In this document: piece after piece, positions 1 through 6,699 of the stretch
How positions within the stretch are numbered: position 1 is the first letter of the stretch
Layout: each line of letters opens with the position of its first letter
From: SHYR01 sp034406555
Lineage (GTDB): Bacteria > Chloroflexota > Dehalococcoidia > UBA2979
Assembly: GCA_034406555.1 (NCBI GenBank)
Contig: DASCRM010000093.1
Span: 1 to 31,725, forward strand
Reading direction: 5' to 3'
DNA length: 31,725 bases
Translations under genes and position numbers: made by a program
The notes under the pieces: generated by a model
Database searches by the model: none
Seen by the model: only the letters and a program-made list of their open reading frames with translations
Told to the model about the DNA's origin: nothing

Positions 1-35
1 ATCGTGAGGTGCCAGTCGCCATCGAATTCGGTCAT
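1..35 (-). CDS. 5' end of an unidentified minus-strand gene (runs off the window)
   Basis: An ATG reads leftward from position 35, with a GAGGGAG Shine-Dalgarno-like stretch a few bases upstream (39-45). The eleven visible codons, MTEFDGDWHLT, are open to the window edge. The good ribosome site and the absence of a competing reading on the other strand suggest a genuine start. Too little is visible to name a product. Confidence 0.4.
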   Translation of the reverse strand, partial: MTEFDGDWHLT

Positions 36-189
36 GGCTCCCTCACGTGCGCTCTCGAGAGTGGCTGTTCGCGTCGGTCGCGGGATTCTACCGTGACCCG
101 CCGGCTGGGAATTGCGCAGTGTAGGGCACACCCGATGACGGGATTGTACGCGCTGGCTCGGCGCCAGCGCTGGCGCGTCACGATCGTCC

Positions 190-195
190 TATAGT
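190..195 (+). promoter_or_regulatory. Candidate -10 box (TATAGT) upstream of the small membrane protein
   Basis: TATAGT at 190-195 is one base from the consensus TATAAT and lies about 93 bases before the ATG at 288. No convincing -35 box is visible at the usual spacing. A perfect 8-bp inverted repeat (150-157 with 163-170) lies just upstream and could be a terminator stem or an operator. Between 36 and 287 I see no other gene. Confidence 0.35.
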
Positions 196-287
196 GCTCG
201 GCTGGTTCGTCGTGTGCCGCAGGAGAAGAGGAGCCTCGCCTTCGCGTTGTTCAGGAGCAACAGTCTTGCTAGCATCGCTGGCACCTC

Positions 288-488
288 ATGCCAGAAGGAC
301 TGCCCGCGTACATCCTCGTTGCCCGCATCGGCTCGGTGGTCGGGATGGCGTTCTCACTCGCCAGCGGCCTGCTACTGCTGATCGGCGGGCTGATCGTGCC
401 CTCGCTGATCGCGTTCGCGCTGTTCGCACCCTCGATCGGTCTCATGGTGCTGGCTGAGCGGCGGGCGGCGGCAAGCATCGACAACTAG
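288..488 (+). CDS. Small two-helix membrane protein, function unknown
   Basis: The 66-residue product is almost entirely two hydrophobic segments (about residues 7-33 and 35-55) followed by a short charged tail ending RRAAASIDN. It is therefore probably an integral membrane hairpin protein. ATG 288 is the only start available, because an in-frame TAG lies 18 bases upstream. The ribosome site is weak. A -10 box upstream (190-195) and a hairpin just after the stop (491-508) support a stand-alone transcription unit. I recognise no family. A chance hydrophobic ORF in GC-rich DNA cannot be excluded. Confidence 0.5.
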   Translation: MPEGLPAYILVARIGSVVGMAFSLASGLLLLIGGLIVPSLIAFALFAPSIGLMVLAERRAAASIDN

Positions 489-490
489 CA

Positions 491-508
491 CTCAGGCCGC
501 AGCCTGAG
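491..508. terminator. Bidirectional terminator-like hairpin
   Basis: CTCAGGC at 491-497 and GCCTGAG at 502-508 form a perfect 7-bp stem around a CGCA loop. It sits between the convergent ends of the small membrane protein gene (stop at 488) and the HD-GYP gene (stop at 534). There is no T-tract on either side, so intrinsic termination would be weak. The placement is the main argument. Confidence 0.4.
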
Positions 509-533
509 GCTCGCCCGCTTCCCAGCGACCGCC

Positions 534-1082
534 TCACTTCGCGATCACACGATCGAGCGCCGCCACCACCATCGGGTCGAACTGCGTGCCCGCGTAATCG
601 TGCGCTTCCTGCAACGCAGCTTCAAACGACAGCGCCTCGCGATACGGCCGGTCAGACGTCATCGCGTCCCAGCTGTCGGCGAGGCTCAGCGGCCCCCCCG
701 GGATCTGGTCGCGTTCCAGCCTGCGAGGGTAGCCGCCGCCGTCCCAGCGTTCGTGCCAGGCGTAGACCATCTCGGCCGTGCCTAGCAGCGAGGGGATGCC
801 CTTCAGCATCAGGTAATCGAGACCCGGATGCGTCTCCACTGCTTGCCACTCGTCATCGCTCAGCGAGCCGGGCTTCTGCAGAATCGCCGAGTCCACTCCC
901 AGCTTTCCGATGTCGTGGAGCAGGGCCCCTCGACGCACTTCCTCGAGTTCCGGCGAGCCCGCCACGTAGCCGACCTCCTTCGCGAGATCGACCACAAGCG
1001 AGGCCACCCGAGCCGAGTGCTCCGCGGTACCGCCATCGTGCATGTTCAGCGCCGCGATCAACGTCGAGAGCATCTGATCCAA
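534..1082 (-). CDS. HD-GYP domain protein (putative c-di-GMP phosphodiesterase), 5' end frameshifted
   Basis: HD-GYP proteins are metal-dependent phosphohydrolases that typically hydrolyse cyclic di-GMP. Counting from the TTG at 1082, the family signatures are visible: HDIGKLG at residues 56-62 (metal-binding HD), a conserved H85 in THPGLD, HERWDGGGYP at 110-119, and ADSWDAMTSDRPYR near 136-148. The 182 residues are essentially the bare catalytic domain. The TTG has no good ribosome site. The same frame stays open upstream back to position 1139, and another frame carries a well-formed start (ATG 1194, SD GGAGGG at 1202-1207). Losing one C from the C6 tract at 1139-1144 would join the two, giving a protein of about 219 residues beginning MSMHEPRPGD. 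The gene follows the cyclophilin gene on the same strand. It may be inactive, phase-variable or mis-sequenced here. Confidence 0.85.
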   Translation of the reverse strand: MDQMLSTLIAALNMHDGGTAEHSARVASLVVDLAKEVGYVAGSPELEEVRRGALLHDIGKLGVDSAILQKPGSLSDDEWQAVETHPGLDYLMLKGIPSLLGTAEMVYAWHERWDGGGYPRRLERDQIPGGPLSLADSWDAMTSDRPYREALSFEAALQEAHDYAGTQFDPMVVAALDRVIAK

Positions 1083-1194
1083 CCACCACGTATCGAGCCG
1101 CTGCTCGAAGCGATGCAGTCTCGACCCGGCTGGCAGTCGGGGGGATCGGCGACGCCGGCGATGCGTCGCCGGGACGTGGTTCGTGCATCGACAT
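1083..1194 (-). other. Detached 5' coding segment of the HD-GYP gene, with C6 slippery tract
   Basis: From ATG 1194 the minus strand reads MSMHEPRPGDASPASPIP and then reaches six consecutive C residues (G6 on the plus strand, 1139-1144). The frame present in the sequence continues into an ORF with no family resemblance. The frame shifted by one base reads on through RFEQRLDTWWLDQM directly into the HD-GYP domain without a stop. The start has a strong SD with 7-base spacing, so this is probably the true N-terminus. Confidence 0.6.
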
Positions 1195-1200
1195 GGACCC

Positions 1201-1222
1201 TCCCTCCGGATTGCCGGAGGGA
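1201..1222 (-). promoter_or_regulatory. Hairpin sequestering the HD-GYP ribosome-binding site
   Basis: TCCCTCCGG (1201-1209) and CCGGAGGGA (1214-1222) form a perfect 9-bp stem with a 4-base loop. In the minus-strand transcript the Shine-Dalgarno GGAGGG (1207-1202) of the HD-GYP start at 1194 lies inside the 3' arm. It would be paired with an anti-SD arm. The stem also sits 48 bases after the cyclophilin stop codon, so it could double as a weak terminator, though no U-tract follows. Confidence 0.5.
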
Positions 1223-1269
1223 AGCGTCAGCTTCAATACGGGCAGTCTCAGTACGGGGGCAGTGTCGGT

Positions 1270-2127
1270 CTAGCCGGGATCGGCTTCACCGTCTTCAAGA
1301 ACTTCCATGCTGATGATGCGATCCCCGGGCGGCTGGTCACCCCCGGGTTCGCGCCTCGTGAGCGCGCGTACCACGTCCAGACCCACTGTCACACGGCCGA
1401 ACACAGTAAACTGGCCGTTGAGATGCGGGGTCGGTTTGAGCGTGATGAAGAATTGCGAGCCGTTCACGATCGACCCGGTCTTCGCCATCGAGAGCACGCC
1501 CGCGTCGAACTGAAGGTCGTTCGTCTCTTCATTGAGCACGTACCCGGACCCGGTGAAGCCGGTTGCCGTGGGATCACCGGCCTGCGCGACGAAGCCGTCC
1601 ACTACGCGATGGAAGGTCAGGCCGTCGTAGAAGTTGTTGCGCGCCAGGAAAACGAAGTTGTTAACATAACCTGGGGCCTCATCGGGGAGCAACTCGATCC
1701 GAATCTCGCCCTTCTCCGTCAGAATCACGACCTCGTAGCTGTGCGTGACATCGATCTCGAAGGCGGGCGCGGCGCTATATACGCGCTGGATCGGATCCTC
1801 CGTGGCCGTCGGCTCGGCGGTGGCATCGGCCTCGGTGGCCGCTGCTGTCGAGGTGGGAGCCGGCGTGTGAATGGGCGCGATGTCGTCGGCGGTCGGCTGC
1901 CCGCTGTAAATGCCACTTTGGGAGCCGAAGAAGATGGCGCCCAGACTCAAGACCATCACGGCGATGCCGCCGACGTAGAAGAACCGGGGGCTGCCCTGGA
2001 ACCAGCCCATGATACCCGGCAGCTTCATCTTGCCGATCTGCTCGTAGGTGGCCTGCTGCGGCTGCCGTCCGCCGCGCCTGCTGCGCTGGCGTTCGCGGCG
2101 TCGCTGCTGTCGTCGTTCGCGCCCCAT
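1270..2127 (-). CDS. Membrane-anchored cyclophilin-type peptidyl-prolyl cis-trans isomerase
   Basis: Catalyses cis-trans isomerisation of X-Pro bonds, probably outside the membrane. The order of parts is clear. A very basic cytoplasmic N-terminus (residues 1-35, Arg/Gln-rich) is followed by one transmembrane helix (about 49-68). Then comes a Thr/Ala/Pro-rich stalk (about 80-108) and a cyclophilin domain (about 125-275) with FHRVVDGFVAQAGDP, NGSQFFIT and FGRVTVGLDVV. I chose ATG 2127 because AGAGG lies five bases upstream; a GTG directly before it is possible. It lies upstream of the HD-GYP gene on the same strand. tRNA-Arg lies 62 bases upstream. The 285-residue length fits single-domain anchored cyclophilins of Chloroflexota and Actinobacteriota. 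Confidence 0.92.
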   Translation of the reverse strand: MGRERRQQRRRERQRSRRGGRQPQQATYEQIGKMKLPGIMGWFQGSPRFFYVGGIAVMVLSLGAIFFGSQSGIYSGQPTADDIAPIHTPAPTSTAAATEADATAEPTATEDPIQRVYSAAPAFEIDVTHSYEVVILTEKGEIRIELLPDEAPGYVNNFVFLARNNFYDGLTFHRVVDGFVAQAGDPTATGFTGSGYVLNEETNDLQFDAGVLSMAKTGSIVNGSQFFITLKPTPHLNGQFTVFGRVTVGLDVVRALTRREPGGDQPPGDRIISMEVLEDGEADPG

Positions 2128-2189
2128 CACACCCTCTTTACTGCGTCTGCCGTCGATACGGCCTGGTCACTACGGAGGGGGAGCGCCGC

Positions 2190-2265
2190 TGGTACCCTCG
2201 GCAGGATTCGAACCTGCGACCCCTGGCTTCGGAGGCCAGTGCTCTATCCTCTGAGCTACGAGGGC
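2190..2265 (-). tRNA. tRNA-Arg (anticodon CCG), CCA encoded
   Basis: Read on the minus strand this is a complete cloverleaf. The acceptor is GCCCTCG with CGAGGGT (one terminal G-U pair). The D-arm is GCTCAGAGGATAGAGC. The anticodon stem is CTGGC/GCCAG with loop CTCCGAA, giving anticodon CCG, which reads the arginine codon CGG. The T-arm is GCAGG-TTCGAAT-CCTGC. The discriminator base is A, and the 3' CCA is encoded (2190-2192). A promoter lies immediately upstream. Confidence 0.96.
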
Positions 2266-2273
2266 GCGCAGCA

Positions 2274-2303
2274 AGTGTATGGAGCGCCCCGAAACGAGCG
2301 CAA
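2274..2303 (-). promoter_or_regulatory. tRNA-Arg promoter
   Basis: On the minus strand, TTGCGC (2303-2298) and TACACT (2279-2274) are separated by 18 bases and end eight bases before the mature tRNA 5' end. The same TACACT box recurs upstream of dnaX. Confidence 0.6.
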
Positions 2304-2311
2304 GACGCGAG

Positions 2312-3463
2312 TTACATCAGCGAGGCGAAGAAGGCGCTGACGTCCTGCGCGAACAGCTCCGGCTGCTCCAGCGCAGCGAAGTGCCCGCCCTTCGGCAGCT
2401 CCGACCAGTGCACGAGGTTGTACGAGCGTTCGACCGCCGATCGCGCCGGTCGCCACGGCTCCGCCGGGAAACTCGCAAAGCCTGTCGGCACCTCGACGCG
2501 CCCGGGCGGCAGCGGCGATCGCTCGTGGAAGGCCTCGTAGTAGATACGCGCGGAGGAGAGCGGCGTCCCGGTCAGCCAGTAGAGCGTCACGTTCGCCAGC
2601 ACATCGTCGCGGCTGAACGTCTCCCAGAGGTCGTCGCCGTGATCACTCCACGCCCAGAACTTCTCGAGGATCCAGGCCAGCAGCCCGACCGGCGAGTCGT
2701 TGAGCGCGAAACCAAGCGACTGCGGGCGCGTGCCCTGAATGCGTTGATAGCCCGTCTCTTCCCCGGAGAAGCGCTCCGCCCGCTCGCGCGCCTCCTGCTC
2801 CTCCTCGCTGACGGCTTCGCCCTCGGCCGGTGGTACCCCGCCCGGGGCGAAGTTGAGGTGCAGCGCGCTGACCGCCTCCGGGAAGGCCCGCGCCATCCGT
2901 GTACCGATGATCGCGCCCCAGTCGCCGCCCTGAACCGCATATCGCTCGTAACCGAGCTCGCCCATCAGCAGGTGCATCCGCTCCGCGACGCGGCCGGGGT
3001 GCATCCCCGCCTCGCCTGCGGATTCCGAAAACCCGAAGCCGGGCAGCGAGGGGATGATCACATCGAAGGCGGGTCCAACGTCGACGCCCGCCTGCAACAT
3101 CGCACCGGCGTCGAGGTGTTCGAGGAACGAGCCGGGCCAACCGTGGACCAGCAGCAACGGGATGCGATCCTCGCCGCTGCCCGCCATCACGATCGCGTGC
3201 ATCTGGTCGCCCTCGATCGGCCCGCGCACATGCGGCAGGCGGTTCAACCGCTCCTGCACTGCGAACCAGTCGAAGTCAAAGCGCCAGTAGCGCACGAGTT
3301 CGCGCAGTACCACTGCACTGGTGCCGGTCGACCAGCCGGTGTCGTAGCGAATCTCCGGCCAACGCGTCGCATCGAGCCGGCGGTGCAGGTCGGCGATCGC
3401 GCGGTCGCTGATGTCGATGCGAAATGGAAGTAGTGAGCTGATGCGCGCAGTCTCGGCTGGCAA
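2312..3463 (-). CDS. Epoxide hydrolase (alpha/beta-hydrolase with N-terminal EHN domain)
   Basis: Hydrolyses epoxides to vicinal diols by way of an ester intermediate. The 383-residue protein has the microsomal-type layout. An EHN segment begins PFRIDISDRAIADLHRRL (residues 13-30). HGWPGS (107-112) supplies the oxyanion hole. GGDWGA carries the nucleophile D181. C-terminal GGHFAALEQPE carries the general-base histidine near residue 361. The start is a TTG at 3463 preceded by AGGCGG; no ATG or GTG lies upstream in frame. It is flanked by tRNA-Arg and the yifB remnant, so it is probably transcribed alone. The physiological substrate cannot be inferred; detoxification of lipid or xenobiotic epoxides is usual. 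Confidence 0.92.
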   Translation of the reverse strand: MPAETARISSLLPFRIDISDRAIADLHRRLDATRWPEIRYDTGWSTGTSAVVLRELVRYWRFDFDWFAVQERLNRLPHVRGPIEGDQMHAIVMAGSGEDRIPLLLVHGWPGSFLEHLDAGAMLQAGVDVGPAFDVIIPSLPGFGFSESAGEAGMHPGRVAERMHLLMGELGYERYAVQGGDWGAIIGTRMARAFPEAVSALHLNFAPGGVPPAEGEAVSEEEQEARERAERFSGEETGYQRIQGTRPQSLGFALNDSPVGLLAWILEKFWAWSDHGDDLWETFSRDDVLANVTLYWLTGTPLSSARIYYEAFHERSPLPPGRVEVPTGFASFPAEPWRPARSAVERSYNLVHWSELPKGGHFAALEQPELFAQDVSAFFASLM

Positions 3464-3493
3464 CCGCCTAGCCGCAACTCCGGCGCTGGGAGG

Positions 3494-4040
3494 CTAGCCC
3501 TGGCCACGGCGGCGGTACTGGATCGCCTCCGCCAGATGCACCGTCTCGATCGTCTCTGACTCAGCGAGATCGGCAACAGTGCGAGCGACCTTCAGCACGC
3601 GATGGAAGGCACGAGCGGAGAGCGCGAGCTGCTCCATCGCCGAAGCAAGCAGCGACTGGGCCTCTTCGGCCAGTGGCTCCTGGCAGTAGGTACGAACTTC
3701 CTGCGGCTCCATCTCGGAGTGGGAGATCAGCGTCGTACCCTCGAAACGCGCGGACTGGACCGCGCGAGTTGCCTTTACACGTTCGCGGACGGTGGTGGAG
3801 TGCTCTCCGGTCTGATCGCCCGTCAGCTCCTCGTATTCGACGCGAGGGACGTCGCTGAAGATGTCCAGCGGGTCGGGCAACGGGCCGGAGATGCGGCGCT
3901 GGTAGCGGGAGATCGCCGCCTCCGCGCAGGTGCAGGCACGCTTCGAATCGCCGTAGTAGCCGCACGGACACGGGTTCATCGCCATCACTAGCAGGAAGTG
4001 GGCCGGGAAGGTCACGGAGCCGGCGACCTGGCGAAGGTGC
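3494..4040 (-). pseudogene. 3' fragment of a yifB/comM-type Mg-chelatase-like AAA+ gene
   Basis: Codons from about 4015 to the TAG at 3494 encode the C-terminal part of a YifB/ComM-family ATPase. GSVTFPAHFLLVMAMNPCPC and GYYGD are followed by the family C-terminal helical domain ending in AEAIQYRRRGQG. The first ORF codon is a GTG (4015) inside the conserved domain, with no ribosome site, so this is not an independent gene. The N-terminal part, including Walker A, lies about 7 kb away at 11045-11930 on the same strand. Homology stops near 4040, where the sequence runs into a beta-carbonic anhydrase fragment. In some bacteria ComM helps branch migration during natural transformation; this copy cannot work as it stands. 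Confidence 0.85.
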
Positions 4041-4056
4041 AGGTGCTGGGAATGCG

Positions 4057-4197
4057 TTACGGCGCGCCCCGCGCGAGCCTCGCGTCCATAAAGGTGAGGA
4101 TTGCAACCTTGCGCGCTGGCTCCGTTGGCAGCTGTAAGACTGCGGGCTCGGCGGCGAAGTGTTCGTTCGCCGCGAGGAAGTTGTCGAGTGCTGTCAT
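4057..4197 (-). pseudogene. 5' fragment of a beta-carbonic anhydrase gene
   Basis: From ATG 4197 the minus strand reads MTALDNFLAANEHFAAEPAV, then LPTEPARKVAILTFMDARL, then a stop at 4057. AGGGAG lies six bases upstream of the ATG. This matches the start of beta-class carbonic anhydrases of the small Rv1284 type (residues 1 to about 42), up to the CMDARL motif. The full family is about 160 residues, so roughly three quarters is missing. The zinc-ligand cysteine of CMDAR is phenylalanine (TTT), a one-base change from TGT. The fragment ends against the yifB 3' fragment, marking a rearrangement joint. Confidence 0.65.
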
Positions 4198-4399
4198 CAC
4201 TCTCTCCCTGGCTGCGGACAGGCCAGCCGTATGGTGGGGAGCGGAGGCCAGTGGTCAGGGCGGCTGGCTTGGAACATCGGACTCCGCGACGGGGTAGATG
4301 ACGTAGGCCATACTAGTCGGGTCTTACTGGTCGTGCTTTGCGCTGATAGCGGGAAGCCGTGATTCAGAAGCGGTCTTTCTGCGTGGGACGGGGGACGCG

Positions 4400-4607
4400 A
4401 TGAGTTGGCTTACGCGGGTGCTGGGCCGCGCGGGAGATCCAAAAGCGGGCCAGCGGGCGGCTTGTATCCACGCGAACCTCACAGCACGGTGGGCCGACTC
4501 CGCGGACGTCGGGAACTCGGCTAAGGCGAGTGGCTGCTTGCATCGCCTGCGGCGAGATCTTCACGCCTGAAGAGGCGCAGGCGTTGGATGGCCCACCAGC
4601 CGCCTGA
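4400..4607 (+). pseudogene. Small CxxC zinc-ribbon-like protein, frameshifted
   Basis: From ATG 4400 the reading is MSWLTRVLGR, then CIHANLTARWADSADVG, which resembles the front of small actinobacterial and Chloroflexota proteins with a C-x-H...PRWD...DMG signature. The expected back half, VAACIACGEIFTPEEAQALD, lies in the next frame (from about 4530 to TGA 4605-4607). A single-base indel near 4520-4530 therefore splits the gene. The CIACGEIFTPEEA tail looks like half of a zinc knuckle. GGGGGA upstream could serve as the ribosome site. Function is unknown. The family resemblance is from memory of typical sequences, not from a search. Confidence 0.45.
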
Positions 4608-4878
4608 CGAAGGAGCTGCGACTGTGCCCACAGCATCGCTGGTCTGTCCGTCGAATTCGGAGCACAGCTGGCGCTCGACCGAGGACCCAGGGGCGATCGA
4701 GAAGCTCTGTATCGGAGCGAAGCTGGGCGACGACATAGAAATCGTGAGCCTTGATGAGTGCAGTCGCTGCGGACGGATCGGCCCTGGGCTTCGAACCACG
4801 TGGGACACAGGACTCGAGCCTGCCGTCCGAAGGCGGATCGCACGCTGGCTCGACGGTCCTCAGGAGCTGCCAGTCTAG
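4588..4878 (+). CDS. Hypothetical protein, uncertain
   Basis: A 96-residue open frame starts at ATG 4588, overlapping the end of the frameshifted CxxC gene. The middle part (GAKLGDDIEIVSLDECSRCG) has protein-like composition and a CxxC pair. I recognise no family, the ribosome site is poor, and the antisense strand carries a longer but compositionally odd open frame. Part of it (4800-4840) overlaps a tRNA-like stretch on the other strand. It may be a decayed gene or a chance ORF. Confidence 0.22.
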   Translation: MAHQPPDEGAATVPTASLVCPSNSEHSWRSTEDPGAIEKLCIGAKLGDDIEIVSLDECSRCGRIGPGLRTTWDTGLEPAVRRRIARWLDGPQELPV

Positions 4879-4968
4879 TGCTGCTGGCGCCGACCCTTGT
4901 CAATGCAGGGCGAATGATCTCTCTGGCCTCGGTTACGTCGCGTCCTGACGCTGCTCCACCGTAATCGC

Positions 4969-5487
4969 TTGGATTTCGCCATCCCAGGACCAACCACTGA
5001 CGCGTCTGTAGGCGACGCCGCCGAAACCGCGAAGGACGACGAGCGCTACCAGATCGGTGAAGTCGCCCGTCGCGCAAGCGTCACGCAGCGCGCGGTCCGC
5101 TACTACGAGCAGCGTGGGCTGCTTGAGCCGGCCGGGCGAGGGAGAGGCGGACGCCGCCTCTACTCCCGCGGTGACATCGAGCGCGTCGTGTTGATCAGGC
5201 AGCTGCAAAGTCTGCTCAACCTGTCGCTCGCCGAGATCGGCGAAGTGTTCGAGGCAGAGGCGCTGCTCGCGCAGGTGCTCGTTACGGTCCGATCCGACCG
5301 TGAGCTCGCTACCTGCAAGAGCAGCCTTGCGCGGAACCGTGAGGCGCTCATTCGGCAGACTGAGATCGTCGAGCGGAAGTTGGAGCAATTGCGCGAGATG
5401 CAGTTCGTGATTGATCGACGACTCGGGATCGTCGATCGCCACGAGCGGGAGATCGAGGCGATCGGACGCAGGCCAGTGACCGACTGA
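4969..5487 (+). CDS. MerR-family transcriptional regulator
   Basis: A DNA-binding regulator of 172 residues. After a 26-residue leader comes the MerR winged helix-turn-helix: YQIGEVARRASVTQRAVRYY then EQRGLLEPAGRGRGGRRLYS, about residues 27-66, continuing through the second helical pair to about 95. A predicted coiled-coil dimerisation helix (about 120-160, REALIRQTEIVERKLEQL) follows. The C-terminus lacks the cysteines of metal-sensing MerR proteins, so the effector is unknown. The start is a TTG (4969) without a clear ribosome site; no better start is in frame. The SPFH gene begins 61 bases downstream on the same strand and is the most likely target. Confidence 0.88.
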   Translation: MDFAIPGPTTDASVGDAAETAKDDERYQIGEVARRASVTQRAVRYYEQRGLLEPAGRGRGGRRLYSRGDIERVVLIRQLQSLLNLSLAEIGEVFEAEALLAQVLVTVRSDRELATCKSSLARNREALIRQTEIVERKLEQLREMQFVIDRRLGIVDRHEREIEAIGRRPVTD

Positions 5488-5548
5488 GGCCGCCTGGTCG
5501 CTCAACCCTGAACAAGGCCCGTTCCGGGACCGTTTGGAGGCACAGATC

Positions 5549-6589
5549 ATGATCTGGATCATCGGAGAACTCATCCTTGGTGGCGTGGCGATCCTCGTCG
5601 TGCTGGCGGCGCTCGCCGGCGCTCTGCGCATCCCGGCGCGCTCCAATTTCGGCGAAGTCATCACACCCGCGAGGGACCTCACCCGTATCGGGATCACCGG
5701 GGCGATCGTGGTCTTCGTCGTGGCGTCGATCGCGCTCACGCTCTTCCGCTCCTACCACCCGATTCCGGCCGGCCAGGTTGGCGTGGTCTCGGAGTTCGGC
5801 AAGATCGTCAGTCAGGTGGGCGAAGGCCCGCAGTTCATCTCGCCGTGGCAAGACCTCGTGCTGGTCGACATCAAGGTGCAGCGCGCGGAGTTCCGCGACG
5901 GCTCACTGGGCAGAATCGCTGCCGCCTCGCTTGAGACGCAGAACGTGTTCTTCAACGTCACGCTTAACTGGCAGGTCAGTCCGGACGCCGTCCAGAACTT
6001 GATGCGTACGGTCGGCCCGGATTTCTTCAACACTCTGGTGCCGACGCGTGTGCGGCAGTTCTTCAAGGCCGAGATTGTGAAGTTCGAGGCGGTCGAGGTA
6101 ACCCGGCAGCGCGAACTGATCCGCGCCAACGTGACCGAGGCCCTCTCGCAGGACCTCCAGCAGTTCTCGATCAACGTCGTCTCGCTGCAGGTCGATGACA
6201 TCGGCTACGAGGTCGCCTTCGAGCAGTCGATCGAGGCCAAGCAGGTGGCGAGCCAGGACGCGTTGCGGGCGCAGGAGGTGGTCGCCCAACGCGAGGCGGA
6301 GGCGGCTCAGGCCGAGGCCCAGGCAAAGGGTGAGGCCGCGGCCGAGGTCGCGCGAGCAGAGGGCGCGAAGCTCTCCCGCATCCTCGCCGCCGAAGCGGAG
6401 GCAGCAGCTCTGATCCTCGAAGGTGAGGCGCAGGCGCAGGCGAACGCTGCGATTGCGGCCTCGCTGACCGCGGACCTCATTCAGTTCGAGGCGCTGAAGC
6501 AGCTCGCCGGTGTTGAGATCGCGCTGCTGCCGGCCGGCTCGAACTTCCTGCTCGACCCGACGAATATTCTGCGGACGTCAAGGCCGTAG
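5549..6589 (+). CDS. SPFH/Band 7 (prohibitin-like) membrane protein
   Basis: SPFH proteins form large oligomeric membrane rings that organise lipid domains and modulate membrane proteases. The 346-residue protein has two N-terminal hydrophobic segments (about residues 2-26 and 45-63). A Band 7 domain begins near HPIPAGQVGVVSEFGKIV (about 71-88) and runs to about 230. A long Ala/Glu/Gln-rich coiled coil follows (about 225-300, QREAEAAQAEAQAKGEAAAE), then LAGVEIALLPAGSNFLLDP typical of prohibitin-type ends. I chose ATG 5549 over TTG 5534 because GGAGG (5536-5540) lies eight bases before the ATG and overlaps the TTG. It is probably controlled by the adjacent MerR protein. No NfeD-type partner is next to it. 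Confidence 0.92.
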   Translation: MIWIIGELILGGVAILVVLAALAGALRIPARSNFGEVITPARDLTRIGITGAIVVFVVASIALTLFRSYHPIPAGQVGVVSEFGKIVSQVGEGPQFISPWQDLVLVDIKVQRAEFRDGSLGRIAAASLETQNVFFNVTLNWQVSPDAVQNLMRTVGPDFFNTLVPTRVRQFFKAEIVKFEAVEVTRQRELIRANVTEALSQDLQQFSINVVSLQVDDIGYEVAFEQSIEAKQVASQDALRAQEVVAQREAEAAQAEAQAKGEAAAEVARAEGAKLSRILAAEAEAAALILEGEAQAQANAAIAASLTADLIQFEALKQLAGVEIALLPAGSNFLLDPTNILRTSRP

Positions 6590-6699
6590 TGCTGGCCTGA
6601 AGTGCCTGCGCCTGATTCAAGTGAGGCGTTGTCGTGTCATCGGGAGCTTCGCGGCCCGAGCACGCCGAATGCGTTCATGCAAGAAGGGAAGAAGAGACC

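Noticed and set aside
1183..2340. 385-codon plus-strand open frame
   Set aside because: Runs antisense through the HD-GYP leader, the cyclophilin gene and tRNA-Arg, so it cannot be a protein gene.
4240..4312. Possible ferredoxin start (MAYVIYPVAESD) on the minus strand
   Set aside because: Only the first five residues match the ferredoxin start; no cysteines follow before the stop and the ribosome site is absent.
4364..5077. 237-codon minus-strand open frame overlapping the MerR start
   Set aside because: Arg/Ser-rich translation without domains. It covers the CxxC gene and the MerR N-terminus, which have better support on the plus strand.
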